From: Christensenella sp. UBA3944 | GTDB lineage: Bacteria; Bacillota; Clostridia; Christensenellales; DTU072 | DNA: 15,566 nt | NCBI GenBank assembly: GCA_002385605.1 | Contig: DGDU01000002.1 | Coordinates: forward strand, 1 to 15,566 | Reading direction: 5' to 3' | In this document: in pieces, positions 7,696 to 14,412 of the stretch | Layout of the letters: every line of letters starts with the position of its first letter | How positions within the stretch are numbered: the stretch's first letter is position 1 | Made by a program: the position numbers and the translations under genes | The notes under the pieces: model-generated | Databases searched by the model: none | The model's input: the letters and a program-made list of their open reading frames with translations, nothing else | Told to the model about the DNA's origin: nothing

Positions 7696-9420
7696 ATGAT
7701 AAAAAAACTGGCCTCCTCGGTAGGGGAGTACAAGCGCCCCTCGGCTTTGGCGGCGTTATTTGTCGCCATAGAAGTGGCGCTTGAGGTAGCCATTCCCTAC
7801 CTGATGTCTTTTATTGTGGACGAGGGCATCAGTAAGAATAATATTAGGAATGTTATAATTTTTGGCTGCGTTATGATAGCCTGCGCGGCGCTGTCGCTGT
7901 TTTTCGGCGTGCTTTCTGCCCGCCTCGCGGCTAAAGGCAGCGCGGGATTTGCAAAGAATATCCGCGCAAGGGTGTTCGGCAAGGTGCAGGACTTTTCGTT
8001 TTACAATGTCGACAAGTTTTCGACGGGCAGCCTTATTACCCGCCTTACCACCGATGTAAACTTTGTACAGTTTGCATATATGCTGGTCATAAGGGTAGCC
8101 GTAAGGGCCCCCCTTATGCTTACCGTAAGCATTATTATGGCGTTTACGCTTAACGCAAAGCTCGCGGTGATATTTGTCGCGGCAATACCCATTCTTGCCA
8201 TAGCGATGATTATACTTATAAAGTTCGGCTTCCCGCTGTTCGAGAAGATGTTCAAGAAGTTTGACGAAATGAACAGCAAGGTGCAGGAAAACCTTATCGC
8301 CATAAGGGTGGTAAAGTCCTTTGTGCGCGAAAACCACGAAACAGAGGAGTTCCGCAAGGCCTCCGCCGCCGTGCAAAGGGCGCAGCTTAAGGCAGAAAAG
8401 GTGGTAGTGTTCGGCTTGCCCCTGTTTATGTTCTGCATTTACGCCTGCCTGCTTGCCATATTGTGGTTCGGCGGAAACCTTGTTATCTCCCGCACTATGA
8501 CCGAAGGGCAGCTTTCGAGCTTTATAGGCTATGTGCAGCAAATCCTGATGTCGCTTATGCTTATCGGCATGATCCTCATAAACCTTGTTATAAGCAAGGC
8601 TTCCATAAAGAGGATAGTCGAGGTTCTGGACGAGGCTCCCGATATCTCGGACGAGCACGCCGATCCCTCCTTAAAGGTTGCCGAGGGCTCGGTGGAATTC
8701 AAGGATGTCTGCTTCAGCTACAACAAGAGCGACAATTATGTCCTTAACGATATCAACTTTAAGATAAACGCCGGCGAAACGGTGGGAATAATAGGCGGCA
8801 CAGGTTCTGCCAAAACCTCACTTGTGCAGCTTATCCCCAGGCTGTACGATGTGCAGAAGGGCGAAATTCTTGTGGGCGGCAAGCCCGTCGATAAATATAC
8901 CCTCAGAAACCTGCGGGACGCCGTCGCCGTCGTGCTGCAGAAAAATGTGCTGTTCTCGGGCACGATAAAGGAAAACCTCAAATGGGGCGACGAGAACGCC
9001 TCGGACGAGGAGATCGCCGAGGCCTGCCGCATAGCCCAGGCGGACGCTTTTATTAGGAGCTTTCCCGACGGCTACGATACCTACCTGGGGCAGGGCGGCG
9101 TAAATGTGTCGGGCGGCCAAAAGCAAAGGCTTTGCATAGCGAGGGCGCTACTTAAGAGGCCCAAGATTATGATTCTTGACGACAGCACCAGCGCGGTCGA
9201 TACGGCTACCGACGCCAAAATAAGAGAGGGCTTGAGGACCAAGCTGAAAGGTATGACGGTTATCATAATCGCCCAGAGGATTAATACCGTTAAAGAAGCG
9301 GACAAAATAATAGTGATGAACGACGGGCGCATAGACGCGATAGGCAGGCACGAAGAGCTGCTCGCGACAAACACCATATACCGGGAGGTATATGAGTCCC
9401 AGCAAAAGGGGGTGGAGTAA
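7696..9420 (+). CDS. ABC exporter half-transporter with degenerate ATP site residues
   Basis: A 574-residue fusion of a six-helix membrane domain (about 15-305) and an ATP-binding domain (about 332-574). Nucleotide-domain motifs: Walker A GGTGSAKT (367-374), in which Ala372 replaces the usual glycine; Q-loop Gln415; a canonical signature VSGGQ (471-475); Walker B IMILD (491-495) followed by Asp496 instead of the catalytic Glu; and Gln527 in place of the switch histidine. These changes mark the non-hydrolytic half of a heterodimeric type IV exporter such as TM287/288 or BmrCD. The partner starts right after it. GGAG at 7681-7684 lies 11 bases before the ATG, a rather long gap. TAGGAGATT occurs twice in the short leader (7655-7663 and 7679-7687). 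The transported compound is unknown. Confidence 0.92.
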   Translation: MIKKLASSVGEYKRPSALAALFVAIEVALEVAIPYLMSFIVDEGISKNNIRNVIIFGCVMIACAALSLFFGVLSARLAAKGSAGFAKNIRARVFGKVQDFSFYNVDKFSTGSLITRLTTDVNFVQFAYMLVIRVAVRAPLMLTVSIIMAFTLNAKLAVIFVAAIPILAIAMIILIKFGFPLFEKMFKKFDEMNSKVQENLIAIRVVKSFVRENHETEEFRKASAAVQRAQLKAEKVVVFGLPLFMFCIYACLLAILWFGGNLVISRTMTEGQLSSFIGYVQQILMSLMLIGMILINLVISKASIKRIVEVLDEAPDISDEHADPSLKVAEGSVEFKDVCFSYNKSDNYVLNDINFKINAGETVGIIGGTGSAKTSLVQLIPRLYDVQKGEILVGGKPVDKYTLRNLRDAVAVVLQKNVLFSGTIKENLKWGDENASDEEIAEACRIAQADAFIRSFPDGYDTYLGQGGVNVSGGQKQRLCIARALLKRPKIMILDDSTSAVDTATDAKIREGLRTKLKGMTVIIIAQRINTVKEADKIIVMNDGRIDAIGRHEELLATNTIYREVYESQQKGVE

Positions 9421-9421
9421 T

Positions 9422-11308
9422 ATGGCAAACCATGCAGGCCCCGTAAAAGTGCAAAACCCCGCCAAAACCCTGCTGAGGATATTCTCTTATATCGGAAAGT
9501 ATAAAGGTTCGGCCATATTCGCCCTCGTAGGGCTTATACTCTCCATCGCCGCCAATGTCGCCGGCACATTCTATATAAAGATAATCCTTGAGCTTGTGAT
9601 AAATGTAAGGGAAGGGCTGGCGACCTCCGCCGACCTTATCCAGGCCATAGGCTCGCTGATAGGCATATATGCCGTGGGCATTGTCGCCGTGTTTACGCAG
9701 GAACGGCTGATGATAAATGTCGTGACGGGCGTCATGCGTTCGATAAGGGACGAGATGTTCGAGAAGATGGAACGGCTTCCCGTAAAATACTTCGACACCC
9801 GCACCCACGGCGAGATAATGTCCCGTTATACAAACGATACCGAGGCTCTGCGGCAGTTTGTCGCTTCGGCGATACCCCAGTTGTTTTCTTCCTGCATAAC
9901 CGTCGTTGCGATGTTCACGATGATGGTTATCCTAAGCTGGCAGCTTTCCTTATTCGTGGTGGGCATGCTTGCTTTAATGCTCATTTCGGTGGGCAGGATA
10001 GCCAAGAAAAGCGGCAGCTACTTTATAAAGCAGCAGGCAGCCATAGGCAAGGTTAACGGCTATATAGAAGAATATATCGAGGGGCAGAAGGTAACAAAGG
10101 TGTTCTGCCACGAAAAAAAGGTTAAGGAAGGCTTCGCCGGGCTTAACGAAGAGCTTTGCAATAACGCCACCGCCGCCAACGCCTACGCCAACTCGCTTAT
10201 GCCTATAATGGGCAACCTTTCCTATCTGCTGTACGCCTCTGTGGCTATAATAGGCTCTTACCTTGTTCTGAACGGCGCGCTAGGGAGCTACGCCGCCGGC
10301 ATAGCCACCCTTATTGCCTTTATGCAGTATTCGAGGCAGCTATCCTCCCCTATCGGGCAGGCGGCTCAGCAGTTCAACGGAATTCTGCTCGCGCTTGCCG
10401 GCGCCGAGAGGATATTCGACCTTATGGACGCCGAACCCGAAAAGGACGAGGGCTATGTAACCTTGGTTAACGCGATTATAGACGAAGAGGGCAACATAAC
10501 CGAAAGCGAAAAGCCCACGGGCAGATGGGCATGGAAGCACCCGCACAAGGACGGCACGCTGACTTATACCGAGCTTAAAGGCGATATCCGCTTCGAGTCC
10601 GTGACCTTCTCTTATGAGGAAAACAAGACGGTTTTGAAGGATATATCCCTTTACGCCCACCCCGGGCAAAAGATTGCTCTTGTGGGCTCGACGGGCGCGG
10701 GCAAAACTACAATCACCAACCTTCTCACCCGATTTTACGATGTTCCCGACGGCAAGATCCGCTACGACGGCATAAACATCAACAAGATAAAGAAGGACGA
10801 CTTGAGAAGTTCTTTGGGCATGGTTCTTCAGGATACCCACCTGTTTACGGGCACGGTTAAAGAGAACATCCGCTACGGCCGCCCCGACGCCACCGACGAG
10901 GAAGTCTACGAGGCGGCAAGGCTCGCCAACGCCGACTTCTTTATCTCCCACCTTCCCGAGGGCTACGATACCGTGCTTACGGCCGACGGCGCCAACCTCT
11001 CGCAGGGCCAGAGGCAGCTTCTTGCCATAGCCCGCGTTGCGGCGGCAGACCCGCCCGTTCTCATTCTGGATGAGGCGACAAGCTCGATAGACACCCGCAC
11101 CGAGTGGCTTATACAAAAGGGCATGGACAGGCTTATGCAGGGCAGGACGGTGTTTATAATCGCCCACCGCCTCTCCACCGTGCGCAACGCCGACGCTATA
11201 CTGGTTATCGAGAACGGCGAGATAATCGAAAGAGGCAACCACGAAAGCCTGATAAACCAAAAAGGCAGGTATTATCAGCTGAATATGGGAATGTTCGAGT
11301 TGAGTTAA
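9422..11308 (+). CDS. ABC exporter half-transporter with catalytic ATP site residues
   Basis: A 628-residue half-transporter with a membrane domain (about 25-330), a linker of about 45 residues (341-385) and an ATP-binding domain. Motifs: Walker A GSTGAGKT (422-429), Q-loop Gln470, signature LSQGQ (526-530) in place of LSGGQ, Walker B VLILD with catalytic Glu551, and switch His582. The altered signature here pairs with the altered Walker B and H-loop of the preceding half, while the intact residues here pair with its intact signature. The two products should therefore form a heterodimer with one working ATP site. The ATG at 9422 follows GGTGGAG by 4 bases, one base after the upstream stop. 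An alternative ATG at 9392 with GGGAGG three bases before it would add 10 residues and overlap the upstream gene. Confidence 0.92.
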   Translation: MANHAGPVKVQNPAKTLLRIFSYIGKYKGSAIFALVGLILSIAANVAGTFYIKIILELVINVREGLATSADLIQAIGSLIGIYAVGIVAVFTQERLMINVVTGVMRSIRDEMFEKMERLPVKYFDTRTHGEIMSRYTNDTEALRQFVASAIPQLFSSCITVVAMFTMMVILSWQLSLFVVGMLALMLISVGRIAKKSGSYFIKQQAAIGKVNGYIEEYIEGQKVTKVFCHEKKVKEGFAGLNEELCNNATAANAYANSLMPIMGNLSYLLYASVAIIGSYLVLNGALGSYAAGIATLIAFMQYSRQLSSPIGQAAQQFNGILLALAGAERIFDLMDAEPEKDEGYVTLVNAIIDEEGNITESEKPTGRWAWKHPHKDGTLTYTELKGDIRFESVTFSYEENKTVLKDISLYAHPGQKIALVGSTGAGKTTITNLLTRFYDVPDGKIRYDGININKIKKDDLRSSLGMVLQDTHLFTGTVKENIRYGRPDATDEEVYEAARLANADFFISHLPEGYDTVLTADGANLSQGQRQLLAIARVAAADPPVLILDEATSSIDTRTEWLIQKGMDRLMQGRTVFIIAHRLSTVRNADAILVIENGEIIERGNHESLINQKGRYYQLNMGMFELS

Positions 11309-11341
11309 CCGTACGATTAAGAAAAGGACCGATTTTTTGTC

Positions 11342-11373
11342 AAAACGGCCGGAAAAAGTCCGGCCGTTTTTTT
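11342..11373 (+). terminator. Strong rho-independent terminator of the esterase-exporter operon
   Basis: A perfect 12-bp stem, AAAACGGCCGGA pairing with TCCGGCCGTTTT, with a 5-base AAAAG loop and a run of seven T including the stem end. It begins 33 bases after the exporter stop codon and separates this operon from the DUF1538 unit. Confidence 0.95.
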
Positions 11374-11389
11374 ATGGCGGCGCTTTCGC

Positions 11390-11418
11390 TTGCCTTTTTT
11401 CCCGCCGTATGGAATAAT
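11390..11418 (+). promoter_or_regulatory. Probable promoter of the DUF1538-PII unit
   Basis: TTGCCT (11390-11395) and AATAAT (11413-11418) with a 17-base spacer match the sigma-A consensus in four and five positions. A start near 11425 would leave a leader of about 30 bases. The position between the preceding terminator and the gene supports it; the boxes alone are only fair. Confidence 0.45.
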
Positions 11419-11453
11419 AATCAAAGCATCGGAAAAAGGCCAGAGGTACATAA

Positions 11454-13097
11454 TTGAAGAATTTACTGCTAAAACTCAAAGAATCTGCCCAGTCGGTAGC
11501 GCCCGTGGCGTTAACGGTTATAGTCTTGGGATGGGCGGTTTGCGATTTTACGGCCGAAACCTTACTTCAGTTTACGGTAGGGGCAATCCTTCTTATACTC
11601 GGCATGGCGCTGTTCAATATGGGCGCCGACATTTCGATGGTGGAAGCCGGCAACCTGATAGGCGCCGACATAATTAAAACAAAAAAATCATGGCTGGTTA
11701 TAGGCATATGCTTTTTGCTGGGCGTGCTGATAATTGTCGCCGAGCCCTCGCTTATGGTGCTTGCTGGCCTTCTTCCCGATACGATAAACAACTATGCGCT
11801 TATTATCTTCGTGGGTGTCGGGGTGGGCGTATTCCTTACGCTAGCTATACTTAGGATAATATTCAAAATCCCTTACCGCATCTTAATGATAGTATCTTAT
11901 TCGGTGATATTGATTCTCGGCATCTTTGTGCCCGCCGAGTTTTTCCCCCTGGCGCTGGACAGCGGCGGAGTTGCAACAGGGCCGATTACCGTGCCCTTCA
12001 TAATGGCCTTCGGTATAGGTGTCGCCGCAACCAAGAAAGGCAGCGAAATGGACGACAACTTCGGTATCGTCAGCCTTTGCGCGGTAGGGCCGATGATCGC
12101 CGTAATGATAATGGGTATAATCGCGGGCGGCGCGGCTATGCCTTCGGACGCGTATGACATCCCCGCTTTGCAGCCGGGAATAATCATGCCTTACCTTAGG
12201 GCCATGCCCGAATATATGGGGCAGGTGGCAATAGCTCTTTCCCCCGTTATGGCTTTTATATTGATATATAATTTTGCGAGGCTCAGGCTTTCCAAAAGCA
12301 GCCTGCTAAAGTTCGCCATAGGCTTCGTGATCGTGTTTGCGGGGCTGGTGCTTTTCCTTACGGGCGTAAATGTCGGGTTTGCCCCGGCGGGTATGGCTTT
12401 GGGAGCTACCGTTACGCTTAAATACAAATGGGTTATGCTTCCCGTCGCCGTGCTTATAGGTTTCTTTACCGTTGTCGCCGAGCCTTCGGTTCATGTGCTT
12501 ATGAATCAGATGGGCGAAATAAGCGGCGGCACCATAAAAAAGGGCAGGGTTCTTGTCTTTATAATGACAGGGGTGGCGGGCGCGCTAGGGCTCGCCATGA
12601 TAAGGGTGCTTACCGGCATAAGCATATGGTATATCGTTGTACCGGGCTACCTTATAGCCATGGCGCTGACCTTTTTCTCGCCTAAGATTTTTACCGCGAT
12701 TGCGTTCGACAGCGGAGCCGTCGCAAGCGGCCCGATGTCGGCGACATTCATTTTACCGCTTACGATAGGCGCCACTCTGGCGGCGGGCGGAAATGTCGTA
12801 ACCGACGCTTTCGGCGTTATAGCTTTAATAACCATGACGCCTTTTATTGCCATACAAATATTAGGTATAATCTCCGGGCGCAAAGCCGGGCCCGCGCCCG
12901 TTGTCGCGGATGATGACGACGGAATAATCGATTTCGATAATCCCGAAACCACCGAAACGGAAGCCCAAATTTCGGATAATAAAGCAAAGAACGGCAAAAA
13001 GATTGATATCGCCGAAGTCATAGGTACAATAAATAAGACGGCGGCGAAGCCGGTTGCTAAGATAAAAAAGGAAAAGGAGACGCGTCATGAGCGATAG
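11454..13097 (+). CDS. DUF1538 family membrane protein, probable transporter
   Basis: A 547-residue polytopic membrane protein matching the DUF1538 family, whose function I do not know to be established. It is built of two similar halves: AEPS at 96-99 and 342-345, DSGGVATGP (169-177) and DSGAVASGP (419-427), and NFGIVSLCAVGPMIAVMIMGII (202-223) matching AFGVIALITMTPFIAIQILGII (452-473). Such repeats are typical of secondary transporters and channels. After the last helix comes a tail of about 70 residues, first acidic (DDDDGIIDFD), then lysine-rich. The start is TTG: the codon directly before it is TAA, AGAGG (11442-11446) precedes it by 7 bases, and no ATG is available nearby. Its end overlaps the first PII-like gene by 11 bases, so the proteins are likely made in step and act together. 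Confidence 0.88.
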   Translation: MKNLLLKLKESAQSVAPVALTVIVLGWAVCDFTAETLLQFTVGAILLILGMALFNMGADISMVEAGNLIGADIIKTKKSWLVIGICFLLGVLIIVAEPSLMVLAGLLPDTINNYALIIFVGVGVGVFLTLAILRIIFKIPYRILMIVSYSVILILGIFVPAEFFPLALDSGGVATGPITVPFIMAFGIGVAATKKGSEMDDNFGIVSLCAVGPMIAVMIMGIIAGGAAMPSDAYDIPALQPGIIMPYLRAMPEYMGQVAIALSPVMAFILIYNFARLRLSKSSLLKFAIGFVIVFAGLVLFLTGVNVGFAPAGMALGATVTLKYKWVMLPVAVLIGFFTVVAEPSVHVLMNQMGEISGGTIKKGRVLVFIMTGVAGALGLAMIRVLTGISIWYIVVPGYLIAMALTFFSPKIFTAIAFDSGAVASGPMSATFILPLTIGATLAAGGNVVTDAFGVIALITMTPFIAIQILGIISGRKAGPAPVVADDDDGIIDFDNPETTETEAQISDNKAKNGKKIDIAEVIGTINKTAAKPVAKIKKEKETRHER

Positions 13098-13443
13098 CTG
13101 TCCTGCGGGTTGTCCCGTAAAGTGCATGATAATTATCGTAAACAGGGGCAAGAGCGAGAAGATAATAGAGCAGCTTAGGGCGAAAAACATAATGGCAAGC
13201 TTTGTGTTGCCCGCCCACGGAACTGCGACCGCCAAGTGGCAAAACTTATTGGGGCTTGGCGATACGAAGAAGGATGTAATAATTACGATAATAAATAAAG
13301 ACCTTGTGGGAGATGTATTCGGCGCGCTGCACGACGAGATGGGCATAGGTGAGCCGGGGCAGGGAGTGGCGTTTACGGTAAACATAAACAGTATAGGCGG
13401 CAAGCGCCTTTTGAATTACTGTATGGGCAAGGTGGAGGAGTAA
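13087..13443 (+). CDS. PII-like protein with Cys-rich N-terminus
   Basis: A 118-residue protein with the ferredoxin-like pattern of the PII superfamily: strand 1 MIIIVNRG (14-21), helix 1 (23-34), strand 2 and HGTA (44-47), a short T-loop-like segment (48-60), strand 3 DVIITIIN (63-70), helix 2 (72-85), and EPGQGVAFTV (89-98). The canonical uridylylation-loop sequence of GlnB/GlnK is absent, so it belongs among the divergent PII-like proteins that usually sense nucleotides and bind a transporter. An extra N-terminus carries three cysteines spaced CxxxCxxxC (5, 9, 13), and Cys112 lies near the end. The start ATG overlaps the DUF1538 gene, with AAGGAG (13074-13079) 7 bases upstream. The fold assignment rests on pattern and on similarity to the next gene. 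Ligand and target are unknown; the DUF1538 protein is the obvious candidate partner. Confidence 0.8.
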   Translation: MSDSCPAGCPVKCMIIIVNRGKSEKIIEQLRAKNIMASFVLPAHGTATAKWQNLLGLGDTKKDVIITIINKDLVGDVFGALHDEMGIGEPGQGVAFTVNINSIGGKRLLNYCMGKVEE

Positions 13444-13444
13444 T

Positions 13445-13741
13445 ATGGATTTGATAATAACGGTGGTAAACAGAGGGCACGCGGACGAGGTAATGGACGC
13501 AGCCAGGGCGAAAGGAGCGAAAGGCGGTACCATAATCTACGGCAGGGGCACGGCAGGAGAGGTGGAGAAGTTTTTCGGTATCTCCTTCCAATCCGAGAAG
13601 GAAGTAGTTCTTATTGTCGTCGAGCACGGTTTGAGGCGCGCCATAATGGAGGAAATCTCGCAGAAGGCAGGCCTTAAGACCCCCGGGCAGGGCGTAATAT
13701 TCTCGATGCCCGTGGAGGACGCCATAGGGTTTGCAAAATAA
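13445..13741 (+). CDS. PII-like protein (second copy, without Cys extension)
   Basis: A 98-residue PII-superfamily protein: strand 1 LIITVVNRG (3-11), helix 1 HADEVMDAARAKGA (12-25), GGTIIYGRGTA (27-37), a short loop GEVEKFFGISFQSE (38-51), strand 3 KEVVLIVVEHG (52-62), helix 2 (63-76) and TPGQGVIFSMPV (79-90). It shares VNRG, GTA and PGQGV with the preceding protein at equivalent positions but lacks the cysteine-rich extension, and the two are clearly divergent. The GGTIIYGRGTA and EKFFGI segments resemble proteins often annotated as P-II family nitrogen regulators, although the GlnB T-loop tyrosine motif is missing. GGAGGAG (13434-13440) lies 4 bases before the ATG, and only one base separates the genes. 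It could form mixed trimers with the first protein or be a second sensor; both are inference. Confidence 0.85.
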   Translation: MDLIITVVNRGHADEVMDAARAKGAKGGTIIYGRGTAGEVEKFFGISFQSEKEVVLIVVEHGLRRAIMEEISQKAGLKTPGQGVIFSMPVEDAIGFAK

Positions 13742-13826
13742 GGCCGACGCCTTGCTTTTAGCTTGGCAAATACCCGCCGCAAATTAAGCGGGCTATATCG
13801 CATATGCGGGATTGAGGTTTATTGAG

Positions 13827-14084
13827 ATGAGATATTCATATAGGACAAAAGGCACTTGCAGTTATAGGATTGAGTTTGATTACGACGACGGGGTAGTTCA
13901 TAATGTAAGCTTTGCGGGAGGCTGCAACGGCAACCTTAAAGCCGTTTCGGCTCTGGTAGAGGGGCTTCCTCCCGACGAAATCGTAAAAAAGCTGAAAGGC
14001 ATAACCTGCGGCTTCCGAAAGACTTCCTGCGCCGACCAATTGGCGGAAGCGGTACTTGAAGCAATAAAAGAAAAAGGAGAGTAG
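13827..14084 (+). CDS. TIGR03905-type TSCPD domain protein (85 aa)
   Basis: A small cytoplasmic protein of a widespread Firmicutes family of unknown function. Its features are TKGTCS (7-12), FAGGCNGNLKAVSALVEG (29-46), LKGITCGF (56-63) and TSCADQLA (66-73), with four cysteines (11, 33, 61, 68) in the places the family conserves. The C-terminal motif is normally TSCPD; here Ala replaces Pro. Homologous TSCPD segments occur at the C-terminus of some vitamin B12-dependent ribonucleotide reductases and are thought to bind metal or nucleic acid. The ATG at 13827 is chosen because GAGG (13814-13817) precedes it by 9 bases. A TTG at 13812 would add five residues but lacks a good site. It lies 85 bases after the PII-like gene with no clear promoter between, so cotranscription is likely. 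Confidence 0.85.
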   Translation: MRYSYRTKGTCSYRIEFDYDDGVVHNVSFAGGCNGNLKAVSALVEGLPPDEIVKKLKGITCGFRKTSCADQLAEAVLEAIKEKGE

Positions 14085-14147
14085 GCGCGATTTTGCGGCT
14101 TCAATAGCGGTTTTGCCCGCAAATCAGAATACTATTAAGTTTATATG

Positions 14148-14178
14148 GCCGTTACATAGTAAGCGTAACGGCTTTTTT
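14148..14178 (+). terminator. Rho-independent terminator after the TSCPD gene
   Basis: An 8-bp stem, GCCGTTAC pairing with GTAACGGC, with a 9-base loop and followed by six T. It lies 64 bases after the TSCPD stop codon and closes the DUF1538-PII-TSCPD unit. Confidence 0.88.
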
Positions 14179-14350
14179 GCATACTCGAGGTAAATAAAAA
14201 GGAAATATTTAACATTTTCGGTGAATATACCGTGTAGTTACGGGTAAAGTGATGTGAATCAGGCGGAAATTCAGCAAGATATACGGCAAACAGCGGGCGG
14301 AGGAACAAAAATTACGCCAAAATCGCCAAAATTTAGAGGAAATTTGGGTA
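14179..14350. other. Upstream region of the lipoprotein gene, no gene seen
   Basis: Together with the preceding terminator region this fills a 328-base gap. There is no plausible coding frame or structured RNA. An imperfect inverted repeat, CCAAAATTT and AAATTTGG (14326-14347) with AGAGG between, lies four bases upstream of the lipoprotein -35 box and might be a regulator site, but its AT-rich arms make it weak evidence. Confidence 0.35.
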
Positions 14351-14379
14351 TTGACAACCTATGTATTAAAAGGTATAAT
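14351..14379 (+). promoter_or_regulatory. Consensus sigma-A promoter of the lipoprotein gene
   Basis: TTGACA (14351-14356) and TATAAT (14374-14379) are exact consensus boxes with a 17-base spacer. Transcription should begin near 14386, giving a leader of only about 27 bases that contains a T-run and GGAGG (14403-14407). Together with the strong ribosome binding site this predicts an abundant product. Confidence 0.88.
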
Positions 14380-14412
14380 TGCAATTACAAAAAGTTTTTT
14401 TTGGAGGTAAAA

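Noticed and set aside
13740..13753. Small hairpin AAGGC-CGAC-GCCTT followed by GCTTTTA after the second PII-like gene, considered as a terminator.
   Set aside because: Only a 5-bp stem and a broken T-run. No promoter is visible before the TSCPD gene, so complete termination here is unlikely.
13773..13810. CCCGC can pair with either of two GCGGG copies upstream of the TSCPD gene, suggesting alternative RNA folds.
   Set aside because: Five-base stems are too short to support a switch, and no known riboswitch motif is present.
4136..14321. The 13-base string AAATTACGCCAAA occurs at 4136-4148 and again at 14309-14321, both in upstream regions.
   Set aside because: A repeat of this length is expected about once or twice by chance in a window of this size, and the positions relative to the promoters differ (between the boxes in one case, upstream in the other).
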